This document shows positions 21,942 to 33,369 of a stretch of 49,411 nt of DNA, piece by piece. The notes below the pieces were generated by a model. The model was given only the letters and a program-made list of their open reading frames with translations. It was not told where the DNA came from and searched no databases. The stretch is from NCBI GenBank assembly GCA_026419775.2, contig JAOPGA020001042.1:1-49411 (forward strand), in the 5' to 3' direction. This DNA is from Acrasis kona. Lineage: Eukaryota > Heterolobosea > Eutetramitea > Acrasida > Acrasidae. The translations under genes and the position numbers were made by a program. Position 1 is the first letter of the stretch. Every line of letters begins with the position of its first letter.

Positions 21942-22486
21942 TTTTGATCAACTAAAAATCAAAACCGTTCTTACAACACGGCATTGAGATTAATTACGCA
22001 ATCAACACCGATTAGATACCGCAGATAATACACTAATTAATATCCAAACTATTACGACTATAAAACTCTTCGAAAAATGCAACTGATTACACAAAGAGAG
22101 GACAAGTCAATGACGAAGAAGTACCGACAGCGAAGTCCAACCGCATACATTACAGAAGAAACTATGAAATCAAACAACCATTAATAAATCAAAACCTTCA
22201 ACTACTCGTTGAATGTAAAGAAGATTGACTTTCGTATGTTATTTCATTCAAATAACTTTTTGTACAAAATAAAACAGGACAAGGTTGCATTCCTGACAAC
22301 AACTTTCTCAAAACTCTCAAGGTCATTTGTCAGTATCACCCAACCTTGATGCTTGGGAATTGTCCCATCTATCTAACAAATAAATAAACACCTTTTTCTG
22401 GTTAATTTAGTTTTCTTTTACTTTTTCATACAATTTAGTTTCAATGAGATTATTGCATCGTTTTGTAAGCAAAGAAGAATACCGAC
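21942..22486. other. Intergenic region between the myristoylation-type gene and ELAC2
   Basis: About 545 bp of AT-rich sequence separates divergent genes. I see no coding frame, RNA gene or repeat that I can support. Confidence 0.5.
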
Positions 22487-24923
22487 ATGCCTTCTTACAT
22501 TCAAGTATTGGGTACTTGTACATCGGATTCGGATCCTTCTTTTCTATTGTTTACAGATCATCAGAGGTAAGTAAAAGTTGTGTTAAAAGTGTTCACACGC
22601 AGATTTTTATTTAATGCAGGGGAAGGTACTACAAGATTCTGCACAGAGCACAAAGTCAGATTGTCGAAAATAGATGATGTATTTTTTACAGAATTACAGC
22701 CAGAAAGTGTTGGTGGACTTTCAGGTCTTCTGCTAACAATGGCAGATGGCGGCCATAAAAGTGTAGGTTTACACGGTCCACAAAACTTTTTCCAATATTT
22801 GTGCACACTCAAAACTTTTGTCAAGAGGTATTTCATACTTGATGGTCGATGGCTCATGAAAACAGATCCAACTTTACCATTTTTCTCAACGAAGTAACAA
22901 AAACAAGTGGAGATGAATTTTCTGTCATTTACGAAACCAATGCTTTAAAAGTTAGAGCCCTCCTTTTAACAGCCGAACAGAAACAACCAATGCAATGCGA
23001 CTCGGTGAACGATTTTGAGGCATCCGAAACAACGTACGAACCACCACAGAAGAAACCCAAGTTAGACTTCTCTGAACAATTACATTTTGATAGGATGAAA
23101 GTCACAAAAGTACGACCATCAACATACTTATCTAACCAATGTAAAGACAGAGTATTCATACAAGGGCAAACTCAACATTAGAGTGGATCAACCCAAAACG
23201 GACATGAGCATTAAGCCAGAAAGGTCTGCAGTATGTTACATTTGCAAGTTACCTGACATACCTGGTAAATTTGATGCAAAAAAGGCATTGGCACTTGGTC
23301 TCAAAAAGGGACCTAGCTATGGAAAGCTTACAAAGGGTGAAAGCGTCACAACTGAGGAAGGCGTCACCATCACACCAGACCAAGTGATTAGCCCATCAAC
23401 ATCTGGACCTGTACGAAAAAATTAATTGTACTCACTAACTTTGAAAGATTTTTGTCATCATCAACTGTCCATTAGACGAGATGGTCGAACAATTGGTGCA
23501 TGATCCTAGATGGAGTACATTTTTTGACACAGTTTGTTGCATGATACACATTACTCCGCAAAACATTTTTAATCAAGCCCTATACAAGGAATTCGTTCGA
23601 AAGTTTTCAAAAACAAATGTAAGCGAAACGTAACGTAATGATTGACACATCAACAGCACATTGTTTTAAACAAGGAATCATGTACACAGCACAACACAGT
23701 CTATCTATCCTCACGAACAATACAAAAGAAACTTAACCTTTTATCAAATGACATGTTTCCACTCACTGCCAGTCAGCAACACATTGATCCACAACACGGT
23801 TTCACATGTGCAGAAAACTTACAAAAGTTCATTCTTACGCCAATAAACCAACAAGGTATGTGCTTTTGATCTTTCATAATTAACACTTTTAGGAATTAAT
23901 CATGAAGAGGCGAAACAGTTTTTAGAAGACGAACCAATCGAACACACAACAATTACTACAATTCCTTGCGTACCTCAACCTAACAACAAATGGGAACAGA
24001 TGGTCCAATCCATGAGCGATACTGATTTTGAAGTTACATTTTTGGGTACGGGTGCTGCATTACCTTCAAAGTATAGAAATGTTTCTGGTATCCTAATAAA
24101 CCTTTTTGAACGTGGTGGAATCATATTAGATTGTGGGGAAGGTACGTTAGGTCAACTACACAGAGTATATGGCGCTGAAACCGAAAATATCTTGAAAAAC
24201 ATTAAAGTGCTCTGGATATCTCATTTACATGCTGATCATCATTTGGGTGTTTGTAAATTATTGTATCGAAGAAGCTTGTTGACAAGCAATAAAGTTGTTT
24301 TGATTGCACCCAAAGCACTTGAGACTTTCTTAATAGAGAGTAGTGCTTGTATGGGTATTGATTTTAATTTTGTCAACTTTGTTACAATCAACCAACTCAT
24401 CAACCAACAGAATGACAACGAGTTCGTCCACATTCGTAACATTCGCGAACACTTAAATGTTGATTTCAAAGTGGTGCCCGTAGATCACAGTTGCAAAGAT
24501 AGTTTTGCTGCCATTCTCCGCATCAACGACAAGTTTCCAATAATATATAGTGGAGACACAAGACCATGCCTGAATTTGATGAAGATCAAGGAATGTGGGA
24601 TATTAATTCACGAAGCCACCTTTGAGGATGAACTTGGTGAGGAGGCCATTAAGAAGAAGCACTCTACGTTCGGCGAAGCCATCCATGTTGGAGGCGAGAT
24701 GGACGCTTGGCGTATCCTCTTGACGCACTTCTCTCAGAGGTATCCAAAAATACCAGTGCTAGAAGGCGAGTTTGGGATAAGAAGCATGATTATTTTTGAT
24801 TTGATGAAGATTAATGCAAAGCAGATGAGAGACTTACCCTCTTATTTGGAACCTCTACGCCTGCTGTTTGCAGAAGAGCTTGAAAAGTTACAAAAGGAGA
24901 GAGGGAAAGAGGATGATGTCTAA
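22487..24923 (+). CDS. ELAC2: Long-form tRNase Z (3' tRNA-processing endonuclease)
   Basis: Seven exons join in phase: 22487-22566, 22603-22827, 22866-23140, 23184-23410, 23448-23618, 23657-23855 and 23893-24923, giving 735 residues. Introns are 36-43 nt. The N-half carries 'FLFNAGEGTTRFCTEHK' and the 'DVFFTELQPESVGGLSGLLL' block of the degenerate lactamase domain. The linker has 'DIPGKFDAKKALALGLKKGP'. The catalytic half has 'FLGTGAALPSKYRNVS', the metal motif 'SHLHADHHLG' (His503, His505, Asp507, His508), 'IYSGDTRPC' and the family 'HEATFED'. The enzyme removes 3' trailers from nuclear and mitochondrial pre-tRNAs. The exon 3/4 join uses the second AG of TTAGAG and is the least certain. Confidence 0.93.
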
Positions 24924-25010
24924 CAAATAAATACATGATTAGAAAAGAGGAGTTATTCGAAAATAATGTTATTTCGCGTGTTTTTTCTGACATGAGTGTT
25001 GAGTGTTACG

Positions 25011-25142
25011 TTACCAATTTATTTCGCCTTCTTCATTTGGAAACCATATGTCTGGGAAAGCTGAGATGAGAAGAGGTGTTATTAAAAAGACTAAAATGAA
25101 GAAAACCAAAAATAAGTATTTTTTGCGTACATTGTTCGTCAT
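25011..25142 (-). CDS. Possible short membrane ORF downstream of the CHASE cyclase
   Basis: A 43-residue frame from ATG at 25142 contains one hydrophobic helix ('YLFLVFFILVFLITPLLISA') flanked by basic residues and ends 'FPNEEGEINW'. The same frame stays open upstream without Met to about 25213 ('PRVVVGTTVPSLVQPVRKT'). It follows the cyclase stop on the same strand. It could be a separate mini-protein or a terminal exon of the cyclase, but no in-phase splice join was found. Confidence 0.3.
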   Translation of the reverse strand: MTNNVRKKYLFLVFFILVFLITPLLISAFPDIWFPNEEGEINW

Positions 25143-25259
25143 TATGAAAATTGAGGCCAAAACGGTTTTTCGTACGGGCTGAACTAACGATGGAACAGTG
25201 GTCCCGACAACAACTCTAGGCGAGGCTCCATGAACGGAGCTGCCATTGAATCAGACGTG

Positions 25260-27232
25260 CTAGTTGTAGGAGTCATTGATGACAACTTTTAAGACATGAT
25301 CTTCTACAAAATAGGTTCTCATTGGTCCTTTTCCTTTAATCTCAATTGTTCCCCTATCTTCGAAACTAAAAACTTCTGGATAATGTGCGTTCATGACATC
25401 ATGGACAGCACTCGAAACATGCACTCGTCCAGGAAGGCCGCTAGATTCCATTCGAGATGAGATGTTTACCTAAATTAATGTTATTGCTTGATTGTTGTGT
25501 TGTTAGCACTTACGTTGTCTCCCCAAATGTCAAACACTGGTTTTTTTCTTCCAATCAATCCTGCAATTACAGAACCTACGTGAATGCCTATCCGGAATTG
25601 TAAAGGCTTCTCCTCCGTGAGCGCAATTAGCGAAGCCATAACAAGAACATTTTGAGCAAAATCAATCATTTTTTTGCAATTAAAAGCAGCAGTTAACGTA
25701 TTCTCTACAGCTTTGTCCTCTGCAAACAATCCACCAGCAACAAAATAACAATCTCCCTTCAAGTGTCAACAGTGATCATGTGTGTACATACGATTGTTTT
25801 AATTTTTTCTAAACACATCTCATCAAGCATCTTGTCGACGCGCATGAAAATGTCATCTAACTTTTTAACCAAATATGTGGGCTCTACTTGCGAAGCAAAT
25901 GAAGTGAATCCAACAATATCCATAAACAACCTAAAACGTAATTAATGTTAACATGTAAATAAACAATACAGTGAAATGTTCGATTCTACATCAGCGATTA
26001 ACTCCTCTCCTTTTTGTAATCGGTCGACGATGCTTGTGGGTAAGATTTTCCCTAAAAGCTTTGCTTTGTCTTTCAATAACTTGTTTACATTTTCTAACAT
26101 ATTGAGCCCTCTTCAACATGAAAATAGCAATAAAACAAACAATAACGGTGATAAACAAAACTAACAGAAACAGCAACATATTTATATGGCTGAGAGTAGG
26201 ATATCATAAAATAAGGAATTCGGGACAAGATATAATTTCATGGTCTGGTCCCCAAAAGTCACAAAGCTAAACGCAAACATGGAAGCAGATCTCAAAATAC
26301 TGTTGTAGCGATCCTCAGTAGTGACTGCATCAGTAGGGTACAGAAGAACTTCGGAGTTATTTACAAAATTATATACGAACGTATCACAAAGCAGTGATAC
26401 TCTAGTGGTGGACGAAACAATGTCACCTATTCTAAAAATACCAGCTGCAATGCCTATCCACTGTCCGTAAAGTGCGGATGTCTGGTCTAAAAGCTTGACT
26501 GGTTGGTGCATAATCATGCTCCATTGATTACTCACTTCCTGTACCAATTTAATTCTATTGGTGACTGTAGCGTTTCCAGTGGCGAAGCTAATAGAATATT
26601 TATTTGAATTATTTTTGATTAATACTTACGCTTTAAGGGCGTTTGCTTGGTTGGTTGGAGATGACAACAGATTGAAACCTATCGCATTTAAGTTGCTGAC
26701 AAGCGGTACAACATAAGTTATTGGCAAGTACCAACTATCAATGGGTGCTGGTTGTTTTGCACCGTTAATGTTGACGTAAATTTGTAAAGATGTACTGTTC
26801 TCCAAGTATCCAGAATATTCATTCCTCAAGCTGCTCTCGAACAAACCTCTGTTTGTATTGTTCACGATTGCATGAAATTGAAGTGCTTGAATTCCATCTG
26901 TCAACGACCTTCCGACTGCAGTAAACGTGAGAAAGTCAGAATATGTTAGGGCTGTCCCTCTCACGGACATGAATGCATTTATACTTGTGACCTCTCTAAC
27001 AGTTTTATCTATAGTTTTCTGCAAAACAGATGCCTCATCTAGTGCAACTGCATGAAGGGCTGTTTGAATATTTTGAGTCTCCATTTTTTCAAACGCAAAA
27101 TACAATCCCACCGACAAACCTGCCCCAACTGCTAACAGCAAAATGACTATAGCGAAAATTGTACCAATTCCGTTCAATTAATCGCTTACATGCTTTCTTT
27201 GATTTCTTTTTTCGGCGATTCTTCTGTTCCAT
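25260..27232 (-). CDS. CHASE-domain receptor-type adenylyl cyclase
   Basis: Exons inferred: 27232-27190, 27146-26630, 26587 to about 26182, about 26201-26089, 26051-25970, 25930-25792, 25756-25514 and 25469-25260. A basic leader precedes helix TM1. The external part is a CHASE domain: 'GIQALQFHAIVNNTNRGLFE' and 'YLPITYVVPLVSNLNAIGFN' are its signatures. TM2 ('VLFITVIVCFIAIF') leads to a class III catalytic domain with metal Asp in 'LFMDIVGFTSF' and 'GDCYF'. Adenine-selecting Lys in 'KIKTIGD' and Asp in 'FDIWGDNVN' point to cAMP, not cGMP. Dictyostelium AcgA, an osmosensor, shares CHASE plus cyclase. Between 26182 and 26201 the frame slips by one base with no fitting intron. Confidence 0.85.
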
Positions 27233-27925
27233 CTAGCGCAGCTAAATACTACGATTTTAAACAACGTGTTGTAAGATACAAAATTTTGGGCTCAATTTGA
27301 AAAAGCCTATTTACAATAATGTCTCCGCCTAACAGTAATACTGTTTTTATGGTATCGGGCCAACACCAACAAAAAGGAATAGCTGCGAAATCAATAAGAA
27401 AACAATAAGACTATTTATTGTGAAATTCCAAACCATGATTCCATTTGTGATTTTCTTTGTTACTCTACAATAGACACAAATTATCTCCAACCTTAGTTTC
27501 AAAAGAATCTGGTCCACAAGCGTCAGCAGCGCAGCAAGAAAAGAAGCACTTTAAATGAATTAACAGAATCCAATTGCGTTCCGTGGCGTGACTTGCGCTT
27601 GTCATGATGAGCGGATCCCTCGTCCAAGGTCGAATATTTTCGGTTGCAACAGAAATTTACGAGCTATTTCAAGAGTTGTTCGGCAAAAGGTTACCAAAAT
27701 AAAATCCATTAAATTAAATTAAGATTTCACAAAAACGAATTACCTAGCATTTACCAAGTCAGAATCAATCATTCAGCAACAAAACGTTCAGTTCTTTTCT
27801 CTGATCTACGATACGTAATGGTCAGTATGCATCACAAAGAAGTCTGTTTGAATTTTGTAAAGACAGATAAACCAAGACATGCATAAATTTGATGAAGTTT
27901 GTCATTTCTCAATGTTTGAAGAAAG
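27233..27925. other. Intergenic region upstream of the CHASE cyclase
   Basis: About 690 bp of AT-rich sequence. I see no coding frame with family support and no RNA gene. It should contain the cyclase promoter (-) and the promoter of the 27926 gene (+). Confidence 0.5.
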
Positions 27926-28774
27926 ATGCCAAAACATAAGAGAGATACTATTGAGAGCGAATCTGATGACAACAAACATCCAAAGAAGATGAGAAAAACC
28001 AAAAAGACCAATAAGAGACAACCAGTTTCGGAGGAATCAAAAAAAGCAAAGAAACAACGTGACGAAGCAATAGAAGCTGCCAAAAAAGAAAATTCAAAAA
28101 ATGGAGTAAGAGGGAGGGTCAGGTGCAACAAACTTCCCCACCGCTTCGACAAAACTTTAAAAGATAAGAGTTGGCCAGTAGTCAAAGGATTCAAGAACAT
28201 AAATGTATGTAGTGGAGCCCCAGGAGCGTACAAAAATTTGAGCCCAATGAAACTTGGTCCAATTGAATATAATTTAAAAGACGATGGCAATGGGGAAGAA
28301 GGAACAATTCTAATAAAAAATTTAGAAAACTGTTGGCAGTTCAGTAAAGTATGGAACGGGGAGGAAGATAAAAGGACTAAATTACCTGTCGAAGAGTTTT
28401 GGGCCAGAAGGAAGACAGGTTGGGAGGACGAGAAGGCACATCGTTGGGTAAAGAAGGGAAATGATGAAAATGGAAATAAAAATATTCCGCTCTATTCATA
28501 TTGGAAGGGCCAAAAGCTTTCTTATCTACAAGCAAGAGGAGCGATCTATTGTCCACTGTACGCAGCATTAGTCCAAGAGACAGATGCTTACAAAAAATTG
28601 AAGAAATTGGTTGATGAAGGTACAAATGTACAAATACTTGGTTTTGATGGATATGACTATGATGGTGAGGGAATGTCACTTGCAGATTGTTACAAAAGTA
28701 CAAGAAGACCTTTTGGGCATGAGCATGTGTTATGTGCATTGTTAAGTGGAGAGCATGTTTGGTGCAATAAATAA
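27926..28774 (+). CDS. Intact protein of unknown function, with a pattern recalled from giant viruses and protists
   Basis: A single exon encodes 282 residues. Residues 1-60 are strongly basic with bipartite nuclear-signal-like runs ('KHPKKMRKTKKTNKR'). The remainder is a compact domain with ordered motifs: 'INVCSGAPGAYKNLSPMKLG' (about 90-110), 'NLENCWQFSKVW', 'PLYSYWKGQKLSYLQARGAI', 'VQILGFDGYDYDG' and a final 'RPFGHEHVLCALL'. I recall hypothetical proteins of large DNA viruses and some protists with this motif order ('F-E-N--Q--K', 'S-Y-W-G--L-Y--R', 'PFGH--V---LL'), but cannot verify it here. No enzyme function is assigned. The gene looks whole and has no viral neighbours. Confidence 0.7.
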   Translation: MPKHKRDTIESESDDNKHPKKMRKTKKTNKRQPVSEESKKAKKQRDEAIEAAKKENSKNGVRGRVRCNKLPHRFDKTLKDKSWPVVKGFKNINVCSGAPGAYKNLSPMKLGPIEYNLKDDGNGEEGTILIKNLENCWQFSKVWNGEEDKRTKLPVEEFWARRKTGWEDEKAHRWVKKGNDENGNKNIPLYSYWKGQKLSYLQARGAIYCPLYAALVQETDAYKKLKKLVDEGTNVQILGFDGYDYDGEGMSLADCYKSTRRPFGHEHVLCALLSGEHVWCNK

Positions 28775-29045
28775 TTGTTTAAAAATGCTGAGTAGCATTT
28801 ATTTCACTTTTCGTAAGCTGCAGAAGTTCAACGTCTGAGCTACGTGAGATCGGCGTTAGATTGATGGTTCTATTTAAGAACTTTCCGTTGCTCTACGATA
28901 ATTCTGGTACGGAGATTTTCAAGATTAACAATTGAGCTATGAAATCAAGCTAATTACGGTATTTTTGAATTAAAACGGACTGGTACCGCTTGATGTTTTT
29001 TGTTTACGATTGACTATTAGCCGAACAGAGATTCAGTAACGCAAA

Positions 29046-31427
29046 ATGTCTAACTCTTACCAAATACCAAGGTCTCCAAGCGTGGGAAGTATACAAAGCA
29101 TAGACTACGTTAGAGAGGATGTAGAATCCGTCGACGATTCTACTCTCGTTTCAGTACAAAAGGATGGGAAGGGTGGTATATTGTGGTGCTTATCAAACGC
29201 ATGGAGCTTGCAAGTGCTCATCATAATACTATTTACAGCTGGTATCGCTGTCACTGGTGTGGTGGTTCTGTTAGTTGTAAGTTGACGATTTTGAACACAT
29301 ACCTTTTAATAATCGAGGGATTTTTCTCAGCTGAACGTGGAATTACATCAGTGTCTAACAAAGCTCAAGGATATTTGAAACTCCAAATGGTGGAGTACGT
29401 ACAGAATCTTTTGTCCGAGCCTCCACGTCTGGCGACTAGTGCTTTGACATCTATCTACTCATTCGACCCTAGTTTAGATTTATCTGACTTGAAAACATAT
29501 CAAACTGATATATCAAGGTTAATGTATCCTACCCTGTTCACTTCAAGATTCAGTACTGCAATATTAGTTCCTACAATAAGAGACCAGATTATTGGATTGC
29601 AAAAGACTCCAGTAGTAGTTGGTGGAAAATCTACATTTCGCATGGATCTTGGCGTTAAAAATAGTACAAACAAAGCACTAGAATTTCGTGCGTTAAATAG
29701 TAGTGGTCTTTTAACCGGCCCGATTGCTATCTCTGTACCCAATTATAATATCTTTTCAAGACCTTTCTGGATTCAAGGTACTACAACTCTATCATTATCG
29801 TGGACGCCAATCACTATCACAATTAATCCTGTCCTCTCCCTTGCAGCCTTTTTGACCGGAAGCTTTTACAATCAGTCCAATCCTAGTCAAACTTTGGGTG
29901 TTGTGAGTGTCTTGATTGAGTTGAGCAGTTTATCCACATTCTTGGCGAAGGCAGCGGCGGTAACAGATGGGGTGGAAATTTACATTATGGAGAGAAGTGG
30001 TTTGATCGTGGCAACCTCATCTGGCAACTTTAGTGCGAGCATAGCAGGTCAGCCCGCTCGTGTTGCTGCGAGAACACATAGTAGCAGCGTGGTTGCAGAT
30101 TCTTCAAATTTCCTGTACAACTTTTACGGTAATTTTTCCTACGCTAAAGACGGAGATGCTTTTTTATTCAAAGATTCTTTGGGAGTCAGAAGATCACTAC
30201 AAATTTCAATACTGCTCGATCAATATGGAATCGATTGGGTTCTTGTTGGTGTGTTGAACTACGACATTGTTATGTCGACGGTTAGCAGTGCTTCCATCAT
30301 CAACATTGTAGTGAGCGTTTGTGCTGTCATTGCCGCCATGACAACATCTGTTGTTATCGGCTGCTGTATATCATTGCCCTTAAAAAATTTTGCATCACAA
30401 ATGGGTAGAATAGCAGATATGAAACTAGACAAACAAGACAAGGTTACTTTACAATTAAAAGAATTCAAAATGATATCAACCAGCATGGAGCAGATGAGAA
30501 GTGGATTGTCAAATTTCGAAAAATTTGTACCCGCCGATGTAGTAAGGAGCATGTTGAAGAAAAACTCTCAAATCCAACCTGGAGTGATCTGCAGGAACTT
30601 GACGGTGTTGTTCATGGACATCAAAGGTAATTGCAACAACTTTTTAATGTCTCACTCAAGAAATAGACTTCACAACCATCACCGAGAACATTGAGCCCAA
30701 CAAACTAATCTCTCTCATGAGCAAGTTCTTTGCTGAAATGACAGCAGCCATCACCAGGAACAATGGTACTGTTGATAAGTTTATTGGCGATTGCATCATG
30801 GCCATGTGGAATGCACCTGATCATGTAGAGAATCATGAATTGTGTTGCATACAAGCCTGCTTTGACATGTTCGAAAGATTAGAATCACTCAACCGCAAGT
30901 GGGAGAGCAAGCAATATCCAAAAATTAGAGTTCGCATCGGTGTCAACACAAACGACAATCTTGTTGGTAACATTGGAAGTCCAGAAAGATTAAGTAAGTC
31001 GCAACTCGTGTCATCCTCTAACACTACAGATTACACTGCACTTGGCGATGGAGTCAATGTAGCCGCTAGATTAGAGGCACTAAACAAGAGATATAATACT
31101 CCCTTACTAATAGGCGAAAACACTTACCATGCTGTAAAGGAAAAATACGTTTGTGTGTTTGTGGATAGGATCTCGGTTAAAGGAAAAAATAAACCTATCG
31201 ACGTGTATACTGTCGTTTGTCTAGAGTCTGAATCAACACCGGATGTGTTTCACACCCGTGATAAACACGAACAAATAAGAATACACTTGAAGGAAAATAA
31301 CATTGATAAGGTCGTGAAATTATGTCAAGATCTTACAACAAAAGATTCGTCTAATATTATAGCAAAGCTGCTGTTGGAACGTTTACAGGAGAAACCTACA
31401 GGCCATCTTGTATTACACGAAGCATGA
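29046..31427 (+). CDS. Cache-domain receptor-type adenylyl cyclase
   Basis: Three exons: 29046-29276, 29318-30626 and 30667-31427, giving 766 residues; introns of 41 and 40 nt. A cytosolic Ser-rich leader precedes TM1 (about residues 57-78). The external domain (about 80-400) is Cache-like, with 'LGVVSVLIELSSLSTFL' and 'EIYIMERSGLIVATSSGN'. TM2 is 'IINIVVSVCAVIAAMTTSVV'. A HAMP-like linker and 'FEKFVPADVVRSML' lead to a class III catalytic domain: 'LTVLFMDIKGDFTTITE' with metal Asp, 'DKFIGDCIMAMWNAP' with the adenine Lys, and 'YTALGDGVNVAARLE' with Thr at the selectivity site, the class IIIb pattern. Extracellular sensing coupled to cAMP production is expected. The ligand is unknown. Confidence 0.9.
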
Positions 31428-31813
31428 TTTGGAGTGATGGAAGTTTTATGTATATTATGGACCTCTACTATGAAGCAGGCGTTGGAGATTATATGTATTG
31501 TCTGTGGCACTCAAATTATCCGTGTTGTGACATTTAAATAAACATCAAAGATTATCACACCACTCATAGCCATGTTCCATGAAATATTCATCTCTTATTC
31601 ACATGTGTGATCAAAGAAATAACACAATCGACAGTCAAAGAATCGATCAGTTTATTCGTATGAATTTTTCCAATTCGCTTCTTACCATCCTGCACTTGAC
31701 CCTCATTAGAGTAACTGATGGTTTCATAGCCATTTGATGTGCTTTTATCAATCTGATTCTAGATTCGTTACAATAATCATCAATTTTGCGCTCAACCCAT
31801 TCAGTCACGTATA
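31428..31813. other. Intergenic region between the Cache cyclase and DNAAF3
   Basis: About 385 bp between genes on the same strand. It should hold the cyclase 3' UTR, including an AATAAA near 31537 ('taaataaaca'), and the DNAAF3 promoter. Nothing else was recognised. Confidence 0.5.
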
Positions 31814-33059
31814 ATGGATGCCATTGGAGTTACGTCTTTTTGGGGATTCTCGCCCACGTATGATCTTTGGCCAAGCAAAGAATCAGACGAAGATGTGAGC
31901 ATAATGATAATCAATGCAGGTGATATAAGGCACATTCTATCAACCATTTCAACTAAAAAGATTCAGTCTACAATTACAGTAAGAGTCAATAACATTTTTG
32001 TCACCATTTTAGTTTTATATTGTAGAATCTAAACCTGAAACTATTGCTAGACAAATTCTTCAGCTCCATCTTTGGGCTAGAGCCTCACAAATCAACAGTG
32101 AGGAATCAGCGAAGACCTTTCTAGAATTGTATTCAAATATTCTCATCACAGAAAACACCGCTTCACAACTATCTAACATTTCTAAAGTACTGTCGTCTGA
32201 AGTACTAGGAGACATAGATCCAACTCTCATCGATTACTCTCTACTAAAAAATAAAGAAAGAGATTTGATAGAAGAAGTTTTTTCTAGTTGGAGGTCCAAA
32301 CATTCTATAGATATTGCAAAAGAATGGGAAGAGAGGAACAGACAAAAACTAAAGGATAGATATGATGTAAGGAAGAACTTATTTGACTGGGACTATCAAA
32401 TGAGCTTGAAGAAAAGTTCAAAAACATCTGATATCATAAATAGCTTGGAATACGAAAATTGGCGGGAATGTGGTATAGCTTATCAATTTTGGGATCAACC
32501 AAGAGAGACAACCAATAACACACTTTTATCAAATGCTGTGGGAAGGATCAATAATAGAACTGTTCAAAAGAGAGGATATTTTGGGGACATGATCATTTCT
32601 CCTTACCTCACTTTCGGTATTGAAACAGATGAATTGTCGCTATATCAAAAGAAGAGTGATTTATATGTAAATTTGTCGAGAGACGTTGCAAAGCACAACA
32701 TCAACAAATTAATACTCGGGAATGAACTATATCAAAACAAGTTTAAAATCAAACCTCTAATAGTGCCCGATGTAAATTCTTTTAAACAGTTGTGTTTAAA
32801 AAGTGCACTGGCTTGTAAAATCTCCAAAATCTTTGTTGGCAGCATGAGCGCTCATCTTATTTGTGAAGAAATGAAAAACATTGTTACAAAAGATTCTGAA
32901 TTAAATGTTGAATCAGCGACGTTTATGATTCCTCTTAGCGACGAACAAAAGGACATGTACAAGTCCAAAATCAAAGAGCTTGTCAAAAGTGTTGGTGGAT
33001 GGTCGGATATGATTGAAGAGCATCACATTTTATACTTTGAAAAAAGTAATCAACAATGA
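31814..33059 (+). CDS. DNAAF3: Dynein axonemal assembly factor 3
   Basis: Exon 1 (31814-31978) and exon 2 (32013-33059) join over a 34-nt intron, giving 403 residues. The family opening is clear: 'FWGFSPTYDLW', 'IINAGDIRHILSTI' and 'FYIVESKPETIARQILQLHL'. The diagnostic middle reads 'RYDVRKNLFDWDYQMSLKK', then 'EYENWRECGIAYQF', 'KRGYFGDMIISPYLTFGIE' and 'LSLYQKKSD'. DNAAF3 (PF13 in Chlamydomonas) acts in the cytoplasm to pre-assemble outer and inner dynein arms before import into the flagellum. Human DNAAF3 is about 541 residues. A second frame overlapping the end (33013-33270) could add about 70 C-terminal residues if the phase shifted at an A-run near 33042-33048. Confidence 0.92.
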
Positions 33060-33369
33060 TCAAGTACAAAAACCTCCGCTGTGGAAGTTTGGTAATAAAT
33101 TGATAATTTGTGGTAAAGGGATTGTTATTTATTCCAGACTCTTATCTAAATCTAAATGGGATTTTAATTTAGTCTCAAAGAATTACACATCTGTACGTTG
33201 TCAGTTGAAGGGAGCTGATGATGCCTTATGTTCAGTCAAAAACCAAACTTTTCCTGTCACAAGTTTTTGACATTTAGTTGGGTCAACCTACGTTGTCTGA
33301 AAAGCTATGGTCAACAAGACTTGATTCTGAGTAAACAAACAAGTAAAAAATGAAGATCAAATGTATTCT
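33060..33369. other. Region between the DNAAF3 and GT18 stops, with an overlapping open frame
   Basis: The first 210 bp continue an open + frame (to 33270) in a different phase from DNAAF3, ending 'NQTFPVTSF'. It is either a displaced C-terminus or 3' UTR. The remainder holds a 24-bp motif at 33276-33299 that recurs at 48750. Confidence 0.45.
33276..33299 (+). repeat. 24-bp dispersed motif, copy 1
   Basis: It begins AGTTGGGTCAACC and matches the copy at 48750-48773 at 21 of 24 positions; all three differences are G/A transitions. Confidence 0.65.

Noticed and set aside
27878-27960. Upstream ATG and alternative frame before the unknown protein at 27926
   Set aside because: The frame closes soon, and the basic leader plus domain are already complete from 27926.
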